In this document: piece after piece, positions 51,023 to 59,988 of the stretch | Numbering within the stretch: the first letter of the stretch is position 1 | Layout: each line of letters begins with the position of its first letter | NCBI RefSeq assembly: GCF_006438925.1 | Contig: NZ_RCZA01000006.1 | Location: forward strand, 345,837-409,836 | Source: Pseudomonas mandelii | GTDB lineage: Bacteria > Pseudomonadota > Gammaproteobacteria > Pseudomonadales > Pseudomonadaceae | DNA: 64,000 nt | Direction: 5' to 3' | The notes under the pieces: generated by a model | Told to the model about the DNA's origin: nothing | Database searches by the model: none | The model's input: the letters and a program-made list of their open reading frames with translations, nothing else | Translations under genes and position numbers: made by a program

Positions 51023-52008
51023 TGTTCGGCTTCTGGAAGACCTGGAAGGCCCTGGAAGCCCGGGGCATCATGGGGATCAATCGGCGTAACGCGGACTACG
51101 TGCTCAAGTACAACAAGCGCAGTCTGTACCCGATCGTCGATGACAAGATCATCACCAAGGAACGCGCCATCGCCGCCGGCATTCATGTGCCGGAACTGTA
51201 CGGCGTGATCTCCACCGAAAAAGAAATCGACAACCTCGGCGAGATCATCGGCGGGCGCAACGACTTCGTGATCAAACCGGCCCAGGGCGCCGGCGGTGAC
51301 GGCATCATTGTGGTTGCCGACCGGTTCGAGGGGCGCTATCGCACAGTGTCCGGCAGGATCATCGACCATGAGGAGCTCGAGCACCATATCTCCAGCATCC
51401 TCACCGGTCTGTATTCCCTGGGCGGGCACCGCGACCGCGCGCTGATCGAATACCGAGTGATCCCGGACCAGATCTTCAAAAGCATCAGCTACGAAGGCGT
51501 GCCGGACATCCGCATCATTGTGCTGATGGGCTACCCGGTGATGGCCATGCTGCGCTTGCCGACGCGCCAGTCCGGCGGCAAGGCCAACCTGCACCAAGGC
51601 GCCATCGGCGTCGGTGTCGACCTCGCGACCGGGCAGACGTTGCGCGGGACCTGGCTGAACAACATCATCAACAAACACCCAGACACCACCAACGCGGTGG
51701 ATGGCGTGCAACTGCCCTACTGGGACGGCTTCATGAAACTCGCCGCAGGCTGCTATGAGTTGTGCGGGCTGGGTTACATCGGTGTCGACATGGTGCTGGA
51801 CCAGGAGAAAGGACCGCTGATTCTTGAGCTCAATGCCCGGCCTGGGCTGAACATTCAGATTGCCAATGATTGCGGGCTGACGTTGCGCACCCACGCGGTT
51901 GAAGCACGCCTGGAAGAGTTGAAGGCTCGTGGGGTTGTTGAGACGGTGCGGGAACGGGTTGAGTTTGTTCAGGAAATGTTTGGGCATATTCCCGCGGTTG
52001 AGGGCTGA
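51022..52008 (+). CDS. Alpha-L-glutamate ligase-like ATP-grasp protein
   Basis: The 328-residue ATP-grasp protein resembles RimK and cyanophycin-type ligases. It has NDFVIKPAQGAGGDGIIVV (ATP-binding lysine and glycine-rich loop, near residue 80), DRALIEYRVIPDQIF, and the metal-binding GPLILELNARPGLNIQIAND near the C-terminus. It starts within the stop of the transglutaminase-like gene (TGATG), so the two are translated together. The family's peptide or small-molecule product is not established; modification of an exported peptide, with the protease as trimming partner, is a hypothesis. Confidence 0.92.
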   Translation: MFGFWKTWKALEARGIMGINRRNADYVLKYNKRSLYPIVDDKIITKERAIAAGIHVPELYGVISTEKEIDNLGEIIGGRNDFVIKPAQGAGGDGIIVVADRFEGRYRTVSGRIIDHEELEHHISSILTGLYSLGGHRDRALIEYRVIPDQIFKSISYEGVPDIRIIVLMGYPVMAMLRLPTRQSGGKANLHQGAIGVGVDLATGQTLRGTWLNNIINKHPDTTNAVDGVQLPYWDGFMKLAAGCYELCGLGYIGVDMVLDQEKGPLILELNARPGLNIQIANDCGLTLRTHAVEARLEELKARGVVETVRERVEFVQEMFGHIPAVEG

Positions 52009-52027
52009 TCTTGAACCGCGGCGACCC

Positions 52028-52092
52028 TTCGCGAGCAGGCTCGCTCCCACAGGGTTCAGCGCAATCCTTGTGGGAGCGAGCCTGCTCGCGAA
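52028..52092. repeat. REP pair, family A
   Basis: Two inverted GCGAGCAGGCTCGCTCCCAC cores, about 20 bases apart, follow the ATP-grasp gene. Confidence 0.93.
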
Positions 52093-52221
52093 GGCGGCCT
52101 GACAGCCACTAAGGCTCCCAACCTGCCGCCAATCTGCCATTCCCCGACATCCCCTCTAGGAGCAATTCCCCGAGGAGACTACAATCGCCACCCCCGCCTC
52201 GATGGCTGATCTGCCCCGCCC

Positions 52222-53559
52222 ATGTTGACCTGTTCCGTACACCCGCTCCCCTATTGCGCCAACCCCGCCGAGTACTTCGCGGCGATTCGTCATGCCCCCG
52301 GTGCCGTGCTGCTCGACAGTGGCCGGCCGAGTGCCGAGCGTGGATGTTATGACCTGCTCAGTGCCTGGCCGCTGGAGCAAATAGCAGTATTGCCTGACGA
52401 AAGTGGCAGCGATTTCCTGCAACGCCTTCGCGACAATCTGACACGACTCGGTGAAGCGGCTGTTCCTTACGATTTGCCCTTCGCCGGCGGCCTCATCGGT
52501 TACCTGAGCTACGACTTCGGTCGCCATCTGGAACACCTGCCCAGTCAGGCGCAGGACGATCTGCAATTGCCCGATGCACGTTTTGGGCTGTATGACTGGG
52601 CACTGATCACCGATCACCAACTGAGTACAAGTCAGTTGGTCTTCCACCCGTCACTGATCGACAGCGAACGTCAGCGTCTGATCACGCTATTCAGTGAGCC
52701 TACAGCTGAAGCAGTCGAGTCTTTCAAGTTGAAAGCCCCGATGAAGGCCGACCTGAGCGCTGACGAATATCGCCACGCGCTAGAACGCATTCAGCACTAC
52801 ATCCAGGCTGGCGACTGTTACCAGGTCAATTTCGCCCAGCGTTTCCGCGCTCAGTGCCAGGGCGATCCATGGGCCGCGTATTGCGCGCTGCGGGCGGCGT
52901 GCCCGACGCCGTTTTCCGGTTTTCAGAGTTTGCCCGACGGCGGTGCGGTACTGAGTCTGTCGCCAGAACGCTTCGTCAAAGTCAGCGAACGCCATGTGGA
53001 AACCCGCCCGATCAAAGGCACTCGCCCTCGCGGACTGACCGCTACCGAAGATGCGGCAAACGCCGCCGAACTGCTGGCCAGCCCCAAGGACCGCGCGGAA
53101 AACCTGATGATCGTCGACCTGCTGCGCAATGACCTCGGCCGTACTTGCCGTATCGGCTCGGTACGAGTGCCGGAGTTGTTCAGCCTGGAAAGCTACCCGA
53201 ACGTGCATCACCTGGTGAGCAGCGTGACCGGAGAACTGGCGGATGACCGGGACGCTTTGGACCTGATCGCCGGCAGCTTCCCTGGCGGCTCGATTACCGG
53301 TGCACCGAAAATTCGCGCGATGCAGATCATCGACGAGCTGGAGCCGACGCGTCGCGGGTTGTACTGCGGGTCTTTGCTCTATCTGGACGTGCGCGGCGAG
53401 ATGGACAGCTCCATCGCCATTCGCAGCTTGCTGGTCAAGGATGGGCAGGTGTGTTGCTGGGGTGGTGGCGGGATTGTCGCGGACTCGGAGTGGCAGGCTG
53501 AGTATCAGGAATCGATTACCAAGGTGAAGGTATTGCTCGATACCTTGCAAAACCTGTAA
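52222..53559 (+). CDS. pabB: Aminodeoxychorismate synthase component I
   Basis: The 445-residue chorismate-binding enzyme makes 4-amino-4-deoxychorismate for folate together with a PabA glutaminase. Features are the N-terminal domain with FAGGLIGYLSYDFGRHLE, GDCYQVNFAQRF, the catalytic region RPIKGTRPRG (lysine), ENLMIVDLLRNDLGR, and PGGSITGAPKIRAMQIIDELEP. The ATG at 52222 is used; a fitting ribosome site is not obvious. Confidence 0.95.
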   Translation: MLTCSVHPLPYCANPAEYFAAIRHAPGAVLLDSGRPSAERGCYDLLSAWPLEQIAVLPDESGSDFLQRLRDNLTRLGEAAVPYDLPFAGGLIGYLSYDFGRHLEHLPSQAQDDLQLPDARFGLYDWALITDHQLSTSQLVFHPSLIDSERQRLITLFSEPTAEAVESFKLKAPMKADLSADEYRHALERIQHYIQAGDCYQVNFAQRFRAQCQGDPWAAYCALRAACPTPFSGFQSLPDGGAVLSLSPERFVKVSERHVETRPIKGTRPRGLTATEDAANAAELLASPKDRAENLMIVDLLRNDLGRTCRIGSVRVPELFSLESYPNVHHLVSSVTGELADDRDALDLIAGSFPGGSITGAPKIRAMQIIDELEPTRRGLYCGSLLYLDVRGEMDSSIAIRSLLVKDGQVCCWGGGGIVADSEWQAEYQESITKVKVLLDTLQNL

Positions 53560-53576
53560 CAACCAACACCGCCCCC

Positions 53577-53664
53577 TGTAGGAGCTGTCGAGTGAAACGA
53601 GGCTGCGATCTTTAAGAGCAAGATCAAAGGATCGCAGCCTCGTTTCACTCGACAGCTCCTACAG
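53577..53664. repeat. Inverted repeat, family B (TCGAGTGAAACGAGG module)
   Basis: Two identical arms lie between the convergent pabB and thrH genes, with AAGAGCAAG as spacer. Confidence 0.94.
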
Positions 53665-53672
53665 GGTTGGGT

Positions 53673-54290
53673 TTACAAGGTCAGGGCGCGGTTGGAGGCC
53701 TTGATGAATTCCTGCTTCAGCTCATCAAAGCTGTGCACCGCCGGGAACTGCGGAAACTCGCGAATCACATTGTCCGGCGCATGGAACAGGATCCCCGCAT
53801 CTGCCTCACCCAACATCGTGGTGTCGTTGTAGGAATCCCCCGCCGCGATCACCCGGTAGTAAAGGCTCTTGAAGGCCAAAACCGACTGGCGCTTGGGATC
53901 TTTCTGACGCAATTGATAGCTCGTCACCCGACCGGAATCGTCAGTAATCAGACGATGGCAGAGCAAGGTCGGGAAGCCCAGTTGACGCATCAACGGCTGG
54001 GAGAACTCGTAGAACGTGTCCGACAGAATCACCACCTGAAAGCGCTCACGCAGCCAGTTGACGAACTCGATGGCGCCATCCAGCGGCTTGAGCGTGGCGA
54101 TCACTTCCTGAATGTCGGTGAGTTTCAAGCCGTGCTCGTCGAGAATCCGCAGACGCTGCTTCATCAGCACGTCGTAGTCGGGGATGTCCCGGGTGGTAGC
54201 TCTCAGGGACTCGATCCCGGTTTTTTCGGCGAAGGCGATCCAGATTTCCGGGACCAGTACACCTTCAAGATCCAGACAGGCAATTTCCAC
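53673..54290 (-). CDS. thrH: Phosphoserine/homoserine phosphotransferase ThrH
   Basis: The 205-residue HAD-superfamily protein transfers or hydrolyses phosphate from phosphoserine to homoserine. Motifs are IACLDLEGVLVPE (nucleophile aspartate), VVILSDTFYEFSQPLMRQLG, and AAGDSYNDTTMLGEA. A GTG at 54290 (VEIACLDLEG) with GGAG upstream gives the same length, 205 residues, as the P. aeruginosa protein; the upstream ATG in frame is not needed. Confidence 0.95.
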   Translation of the reverse strand: MEIACLDLEGVLVPEIWIAFAEKTGIESLRATTRDIPDYDVLMKQRLRILDEHGLKLTDIQEVIATLKPLDGAIEFVNWLRERFQVVILSDTFYEFSQPLMRQLGFPTLLCHRLITDDSGRVTSYQLRQKDPKRQSVLAFKSLYYRVIAAGDSYNDTTMLGEADAGILFHAPDNVIREFPQFPAVHSFDELKQEFIKASNRALTL

Positions 54291-54463
54291 AAGACACTCC
54301 CATTTGTATTGATTATTGAGTCGAGCGAGCAAAAGGACTGCCGAACTCTAGCGACTCAGGCAAGCCTGCGCAACGCAGAGGGCGCGCCAGCAGCCGTAGG
54401 TTTTTGTTACCATCAGAGCCATATAGAGCGCCCAGCGCCACCGACCTGTAGGAAGCCGCCCTG

Positions 54464-55204
54464 ATGAGCCCAACGTTCGACGTCGTGGAACTCGCCACGA
54501 CCTATGCCAACAAATCCGCCCAGGACATCCTGAAACTCGCGTTCGCCGAGTTTGGCGATGACCTGTGGATATCTTTCAGCGGTGCCGAAGATGTGGTGCT
54601 GGTGGACATGGCCTGGAAGCTGAACAAGAACGTCAAAGTGTTCAGCCTCGACACCGGCCGCTTGCACCCCGAGACCTACCGCTTCATCGATCAGGTGCGC
54701 GAGCACTACAAGATCGACATCGAACTGGTGTCGCCGGACTACACCAAGCTCGAACCTTTCGTGAAGGAAAAAGGCCTGTTCAGTTTCTACAAGGACGGCC
54801 ATGGCGAATGCTGCGGCATCCGCAAGATCGAGCCGCTACGTCGCAAGCTCTCCGGTGTGACAGCCTGGGCCACCGGTCAGCGTCGGGATCAGAGCCCCGG
54901 AACACGCAGCGCCGTCGCCGTGCTGGAAATCGACACCGCGTTCTCCACCCCGGAACGCACCCTGTACAAATTCAACCCGCTGGCGCAAATGACCAGTGAA
55001 GAGATCTGGGGTTACATCCGCATGCTGGAGCTGCCGTACAACAGCCTGCACGAACGCGGATTCATCAGCATCGGCTGCGAGCCCTGCACCCGCCCGGTGC
55101 TGCCGAACCAGCACGAGCGCGAAGGTCGTTGGTGGTGGGAAGAAGCGACGCAGAAAGAATGCGGTCTGCATGCGGGCAATATCATCAGCAAGTCCAAAGC
55201 TTAA
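54464..55204 (+). CDS. cysH: Adenosine 5'-phosphosulfate reductase
   Basis: This 246-residue enzyme reduces APS to sulfite in assimilation. It has the PAPS-reductase fold (ISFSGAEDVVLVDMAWKL, FSLDTGRLHPETYRF), and the [4Fe-4S] cysteines of APS-type enzymes in GECCGIRK and IGCEPCTRP, with the redox-active C-terminal cysteine in KECGLHAG. These cysteines identify APS rather than PAPS as substrate. It starts 173 bases from thrH in divergent orientation. The stop codon abuts a family B repeat. Confidence 0.96.
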   Translation: MSPTFDVVELATTYANKSAQDILKLAFAEFGDDLWISFSGAEDVVLVDMAWKLNKNVKVFSLDTGRLHPETYRFIDQVREHYKIDIELVSPDYTKLEPFVKEKGLFSFYKDGHGECCGIRKIEPLRRKLSGVTAWATGQRRDQSPGTRSAVAVLEIDTAFSTPERTLYKFNPLAQMTSEEIWGYIRMLELPYNSLHERGFISIGCEPCTRPVLPNQHEREGRWWWEEATQKECGLHAGNIISKSKA

Positions 55205-55284
55205 AAGATCGCAGGCTTCGCCAGCTCCTACAGGGGTGTGATGTACACCTGTAGGAGCTGCCGCAGGCTGCGATCTTTTGATCT
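55203..55284. repeat. Inverted repeat, family B with unlike arms
   Basis: One arm carries GGCGAAGCC and the other GCCGCAGGC in the module position; each can still form its own small hairpin. It starts in the cysH stop codon. Confidence 0.9.
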
Positions 55285-55726
55285 TAAAAATGTGTACACA
55301 CGAATGTCACCATAGGTGCCATTTATGTGTGCACTTTTCATTTCCGCGCCCCAAAAAGTTACACGCTCCCGCCCTGACTTCCTCAGTCGATGTTTTCTTC
55401 AAATCCCGCTGAAAAATAAATACCTGTTCAAACAGTCAATTTATATCGCCTTTATTTCAGACACTTATCGCGAACAGATAACAAAACGAAATTAGCAGCA
55501 GAATTCATAGATCGCTGACTGGCATGGATCTGGCTTAAGTGCATACATGTTTTGTATACAATCATGTCAAAACATACACACACTTTAGATCCGCAAGCCT
55601 GAAGCGCCCTATCCCGTACAGGCTGCAGATGCCCCGTAACCAATGATGCTGACTGCCCGCGACGAAGATTTGTCGAGCCCACGCTCATGCACAGTCATCG
55701 CGACGCCAAGCTCGGAGCCTGCCGGA
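55205..55726. other. Intergenic region upstream of the NCS1 transporter
   Basis: This 522-base stretch begins with the family B repeat. After that it is markedly AT-rich for this genome, with the palindromes TGTGTACACA (55291) and TTGTATACAA (55552). No coding sequence with family likeness was found. A short minus-strand frame here has no ribosome site. Confidence 0.6.
55547..55575. promoter_or_regulatory. Nested palindromic operator upstream of the NCS1 gene
   Basis: TTGTATACAA (55552-55561) has the TTGT-NN-ACAA layout of FadR-type operators. Overlapping it, ATGTTTTG and CAAAACAT form a second inverted repeat with a 13-base spacer. It lies about 165 bases before the transporter start. Confidence 0.55.
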
Positions 55727-57268
55727 ATGCGTACTAGCCTCTCCAATAACAACATCGCGCTGGATCTGCCCTCCTTCCCACCCACTTCAACCCCTCACGA
55801 CCAAACGTTTCAAGAACCCGTCGTACTCAGCCCTCGCCTGCACAACAAGGACCTGGCGCCGACCAAAGCCGAAGGTCGACGCTGGGGCCGCTACAGCATC
55901 TTCGCCCTGTGGACCAACGACGTTCACAACATCGCCAATTACTCATTCGCCATCGGGCTGTACGCCCTCGGACTAGGCGGCTGGCAAATCCTGCTGTCCC
56001 TGGGGATCGGCGCGGCGTTGGTGTATTGCTTCATGAACCTCTCCGGCTACATGGGGCAGAAGACCGGCGTGCCGTTTCCTGTCATCAGCCGGATCAGTTT
56101 CGGCATTCACGGGGCGCAGATTCCTGCATTGATCCGTGCCGTTATCGCCATTGCCTGGTTCGGGATTCAGACGTATCTGGCCTCGGTGGTCTTTCGCGTA
56201 CTGCTGACAGCGGTTCATCCAGGCTTCGCCGACTACGACCACAACTCGATCCTCGGTCTATCGAGCCTGGGCTGGGTGTGCTTCGTGGCGATCTGGTTCG
56301 TGCAACTGGCGATTCTCGCCTATGGCATGGAGATGGTGCGGCGTTACGAGGCGTTCGCCGGGCCAGTGATTCTGCTGACCGTCGCCGCCCTCGCCGCATG
56401 GATGTACTTTCAGGCCAACGCGACCATCGCCTGGTCGATCCGCGAACCGCTGACCGGCGGCGAGATGTGGCGCAACATCTTTGCCGGTGGTGCGTTGTGG
56501 CTGTCGATCTACGGCACGCTGATCCTCAACTTCTGCGACTTCGCCCGTTCGTCGCCGTGCCGCAAGACCATCAAGGTCGGCAATTTCTGGGGCCTGCCGG
56601 TGAATATTCTGGTATTCGCCAGCATCACCGTCCTGCTCTGCGGCGCGCAATTTCAGATCAATGGCCGGATTATCGAAAGTCCGACCGAGATCATCGCCTC
56701 GATTCCCAACACCTTCTTTCTGGTGCTCGGTTGCCTGGCGTTCCTGATCGTCACTGTGGCGGTGAACATCATGGCCAACTTCGTCGCCCCGGCCTTTGTG
56801 CTGAGCAACCTGGCGCCCAAATACCTGACGTTCCGCCGCGCCGGGCTGATCAGCGCAACCATCGCGGTGCTGATCCTGCCGTGGAACCTCTACAACAGCC
56901 CGCTGGTGATCGTTTATTTCCTGTCCGGCCTCGGCGCCCTGCTCGGCCCGTTGTACGGCGTGATCATGGTCGACTACTGGCTCGTACGAAAAGGTCAGGT
57001 CAACGTGCCGCAGTTGTACAGCGAGGATCCCAGCGGCGCTTATTACTACAGCCGAGGGGTCAATTTACGCGCCGTCGCGGCGTTCATTCCTGCCGCACTG
57101 ATCGCCATTGTCCTGGCGCTGGTACCGGGTTTCGACAGCGTATCGCCCTTCTCCTGGCTGATTGGGGCCGGGATTGCCGGGATGCTCTACCTGATCATCG
57201 CCAAACGGCAGCCCCATTACGCAGACGTCAGCGGCGAAGCCATCGCCGTCGATAACGTCAGCCATTAA
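55727..57268 (+). CDS. NCS1-family nucleobase/hydantoin-type transporter
   Basis: The 513-residue NCS1 symporter has twelve predicted helices. Motifs are RWGRYSIFALWTNDVHNIANYSFA in helix 1, GVPFPVISRISFGIHGAQIPALIRA, NFCDFARSSP, and GPLYGVIMVDYWLVRKG, close to allantoin/hydantoin/cytosine permeases. The ATG at 55727 follows GGAGCC at a suitable distance; an upstream in-frame ATG at 55643 is possible. The racemase-like gene 56 bases downstream suggests a hydantoin or allantoin substrate, which the sequence alone does not prove. Confidence 0.91.
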   Translation: MRTSLSNNNIALDLPSFPPTSTPHDQTFQEPVVLSPRLHNKDLAPTKAEGRRWGRYSIFALWTNDVHNIANYSFAIGLYALGLGGWQILLSLGIGAALVYCFMNLSGYMGQKTGVPFPVISRISFGIHGAQIPALIRAVIAIAWFGIQTYLASVVFRVLLTAVHPGFADYDHNSILGLSSLGWVCFVAIWFVQLAILAYGMEMVRRYEAFAGPVILLTVAALAAWMYFQANATIAWSIREPLTGGEMWRNIFAGGALWLSIYGTLILNFCDFARSSPCRKTIKVGNFWGLPVNILVFASITVLLCGAQFQINGRIIESPTEIIASIPNTFFLVLGCLAFLIVTVAVNIMANFVAPAFVLSNLAPKYLTFRRAGLISATIAVLILPWNLYNSPLVIVYFLSGLGALLGPLYGVIMVDYWLVRKGQVNVPQLYSEDPSGAYYYSRGVNLRAVAAFIPAALIAIVLALVPGFDSVSPFSWLIGAGIAGMLYLIIAKRQPHYADVSGEAIAVDNVSH

Positions 57269-57324
57269 CCCCTAGGCGGCCCGGCACCGTCGGGTCGCAG
57301 AATCACCCGCTATAAGGACTTCCC

Positions 57325-58053
57325 ATGCGAATTCTCGTGGTCAACGTCAACACCACCGAATCCATCACCCAGGCCATCGCGCGTTCGGCTCAGTCCGTGG
57401 CCTCGCCGGGCACGGAAATCATCGGCCTGACACCCTACTTCGGTGCTGACTCCATCGAAGGCAATTTCGAAAGTTACCTGGCCGCCATCGCGGTGATGGA
57501 TCGGGTTATGGCTTACGACCAACCCTTCGACGCCGTAATCCAGGCCGGTTACGGCGAACACGGCCGCGAGGGTTTGCAGGAGTTGCTCAACGTGCCGGTG
57601 GTGGACATCACCGATGCGGCGGCCAGCACCGCCATGTTCCTCGGCCATGCCTACTCGGTGGTCACCACGCTGGACCGCACCGTGCCGCTGATCGAGGATC
57701 GCCTCAAACTGTCCGGACTCTGGGACCGTTGCGCGTCGGTGCGGGCCAGTGGTTTGGCGGTGCTGGAACTGGAATCCGATCCTGAGCGTGCGCTGGAGGC
57801 AATTATTCGTCAGGCAGAATTGGCCGTGCTTGAAGACAAGGCCGAGGTGATTTGCCTGGGCTGCGGCGGCATGGCCGGGCTGGATGAACAGATTCGCCGG
57901 CGCACTGGCGTGCCAGTGGTGGATGGTGTGACGGCGGCGGTGACGATTGCCGAGTCGTTGGTGCGATTGGGATTGTCGACGTCCAAAGTGCGGACCTATG
58001 CAACGCCGCGACCGAAGAAAATTATCGGCTGGTCGGGGCAGTTTGGCAGGTAG
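57325..58053 (+). CDS. Asp/Glu/hydantoin racemase-family protein
   Basis: The 242-residue protein of the hydantoin/allantoin racemase family has MRILVVNVNTTESITQ at the N-terminus, the second catalytic cysteine in CLGCGGMAGL near residue 180, and VPVVDGVTAAVTIAESLV. The first catalytic cysteine, usually in an ACFGDPG-like loop, is missing: the loop reads QAGYGEHGREGL. It may therefore not racemise by the two-cysteine mechanism. It is probably co-transcribed with the NCS1 transporter. Confidence 0.88.
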   Translation: MRILVVNVNTTESITQAIARSAQSVASPGTEIIGLTPYFGADSIEGNFESYLAAIAVMDRVMAYDQPFDAVIQAGYGEHGREGLQELLNVPVVDITDAAASTAMFLGHAYSVVTTLDRTVPLIEDRLKLSGLWDRCASVRASGLAVLELESDPERALEAIIRQAELAVLEDKAEVICLGCGGMAGLDEQIRRRTGVPVVDGVTAAVTIAESLVRLGLSTSKVRTYATPRPKKIIGWSGQFGR

Positions 58054-58067
58054 ACCGCGTCATCGTT

Positions 58068-58145
58068 CTTCGCGAGCAGGCTCACTCCCACATTTTGATC
58101 TGTGTCGTTCACAAATCCCCTGTGGGAGCGAGCCTGCTCGCGAAG
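58068..58145. repeat. REP pair, family A
   Basis: Inverted REP cores (left one with CTCACTCCC for CTCGCTCCC) lie between the convergent racemase and lysR genes. Confidence 0.92.
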
Positions 58146-58170
58146 GCCACACCTCGGTCTAAAGCCAGAC

Positions 58171-59094
58171 TCAGAGCGCGCTAAACCGCTGCCCCAACCC
58201 CTGCTCCGCAAACTGCTCAATAATGAAATCCACAAACGCCCGGGTCTTGCCGGGCAGCAGTTTGTGCTCCGCGTAATAGATCGAAATGTTGCCATCGTCG
58301 ACATACCAGTCCGGCAACACCCGCTGCAACGTCCCCGCCTGCAGATAACCCACGGCAAACGGCATGCTCACCAGCGCGATGCCCAAACCCTGCGCGGCGC
58401 TGGCACACGCTGCCTCCGAATCGCTCATGGTCATCCGTGCCTTAAGCACCAGCGGGCTGTGTTGCTGGGTGCGACTGGTCAATTGCCAGGAGCGCACGCG
58501 ACCGGTTTGCGGGGAGCGGATCAGAATTCCGTCGCACTGCTTGAGGTCGTCAGGTTCGACAATGGCTTCGCGCCCCGCCAGATACTCGGCTGACGCCACC
58601 AACACCCGATGGGCCGGTGTCAGCTTGCGCGCCACCACCCCCTGCGGCAGCTCGAATCCCCCGCCAATCGCCGCATCGAAACCCTGAGCGATCAGATCGA
58701 CCTGACGGTTATCGAAATGCCAGTCCGGGTTGATCGCCGGAAAGCGCCGCAGAAACTCCCCGAGCAACGGCACGATGTACAACCGCCCAAACACCGTGCC
58801 CATGCTGACCTTCAACGTCCCTGCTGGTAGCCCCTCGGCGCTGGCCAGATTGGCCACGGCATTCTGGATCGTGTGAAGACTGGAACTCACTTCGCCGAGA
58901 AACCGATGACCCGCTTCAGTCAGCGTCAGGCTGCGAGTGCTGCGCTGAAACAGCCGCACACCCAGCCGCGTCTCAAGTTTGGCGACGCTCTTGCCCACCG
59001 CCGCCGGGGTCAGACTCAGGCGACGCGCCGCTTCGGCGAAGCTGCCGACCTCGGCACTGCGCACGAAGCATTCGATACTGCTGAAGGTTTCCAT
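58171..59094 (-). CDS. LysR-family transcriptional regulator
   Basis: The 307-residue protein has an N-terminal winged HTH (residues 1-60, SAEVGSFAEAARRLSLTPAAVGKSVAKLETRLGVRLF) and a PBP2-type effector domain. It is divergent from the SDR gene with 125 bases between, so it probably regulates that gene. ATG at 59094 is chosen; a GTG three codons earlier is possible. Confidence 0.93.
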   Translation of the reverse strand: METFSSIECFVRSAEVGSFAEAARRLSLTPAAVGKSVAKLETRLGVRLFQRSTRSLTLTEAGHRFLGEVSSSLHTIQNAVANLASAEGLPAGTLKVSMGTVFGRLYIVPLLGEFLRRFPAINPDWHFDNRQVDLIAQGFDAAIGGGFELPQGVVARKLTPAHRVLVASAEYLAGREAIVEPDDLKQCDGILIRSPQTGRVRSWQLTSRTQQHSPLVLKARMTMSDSEAACASAAQGLGIALVSMPFAVGYLQAGTLQRVLPDWYVDDGNISIYYAEHKLLPGKTRAFVDFIIEQFAEQGLGQRFSAL

Positions 59095-59219
59095 AAGCGC
59101 CACTGTAAACTTTTGGTTTACACAGACTATCGCAATTACCGTCTACACAGCCGGTAATCCTGAATCGATACTAGGCTCCATCAACCGAGACATCTCGCCT
59201 CGGGACTTTGGAGATCGAT

Positions 59220-59966
59220 ATGACTACTCAGAACCTCAGCGGCAAAGTGGCTTTGATTCAAGGCGGATCCCGCGGTATCGGCGCCGCCATTGTCAAACGC
59301 CTGGCTGCTGAAGGCGCGACAGTCGCCTTCACCTACGTCAGTTCCACGGCCAAGGCCGAAGAATTGCAAAACAGCATCACCGGTAACGGCGGCAAAGCCC
59401 TCGCCATCAAGGCTGACAGCGCCGACGCCGAGGCCATTCGCAACGCCGTGACCGCCACCGTAAAAGCCTTTGGTCGCCTGGACATTCTGGTCAACAACGC
59501 AGGCGTGCTGGCCGTTGCCCCCTTGGAAGACTTCAAACTCGAAGACTTCGACCAGACCCTCGCGATCAACGTGCGCAGCGTATTCATCGCCACCCAGGCC
59601 GCCGCCAAACACATGACCGAAGGCGGTCGCATCATCAACATCGGCAGCACTAACGCCGACCGCATGCCCTTCGCCGGTGGTGGCCCGTACGCCATGAGCA
59701 AATCGGCGCTGGTCGGTCTGACCAAAGGCCTGGCGCGTGACCTCGGTCCCCGCGGCATCACCATCAACAACGTGCAACCGGGCCCGGTCGACACTGACAT
59801 GAACCCGGCCAGTGGTGACTTCGCCGAAAGCCTGATCCCGTTGATGGCGGTGGGTCGTTACGGTAAAGCGGAAGAAATCGCCAGCTTCGTCGCCTACCTC
59901 GTCGGTCCCGAGGCCGGCTACATCACCGGCGCCAGCCTGACCATCGACGGTGGTTTCGGCGCCTGA
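59220..59966 (+). CDS. Short-chain dehydrogenase/reductase
   Basis: The 248-residue classical SDR has the cofactor motif GGSRGIGAA near residue 16, NNAG near 90, the catalytic serine in NIGSTNADR, and YAMSK, with the C-terminal ITGASLTIDGGFGA. It resembles 3-oxoacyl-ACP-reductase-like oxidoreductases; the substrate cannot be told. The ATG at 59220 has GGAG upstream. It is likely controlled by the divergent LysR protein. Confidence 0.93.
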   Translation: MTTQNLSGKVALIQGGSRGIGAAIVKRLAAEGATVAFTYVSSTAKAEELQNSITGNGGKALAIKADSADAEAIRNAVTATVKAFGRLDILVNNAGVLAVAPLEDFKLEDFDQTLAINVRSVFIATQAAAKHMTEGGRIINIGSTNADRMPFAGGGPYAMSKSALVGLTKGLARDLGPRGITINNVQPGPVDTDMNPASGDFAESLIPLMAVGRYGKAEEIASFVAYLVGPEAGYITGASLTIDGGFGA

Positions 59967-59988
59967 TGACTTAAACGCAATCCAAAAA

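Noticed and set aside
55452..55688. A 78-codon minus-strand frame upstream of the NCS1 gene
   Set aside because: It overlaps the operator region, has no ribosome site, and its composition looks like AT-rich intergenic sequence.
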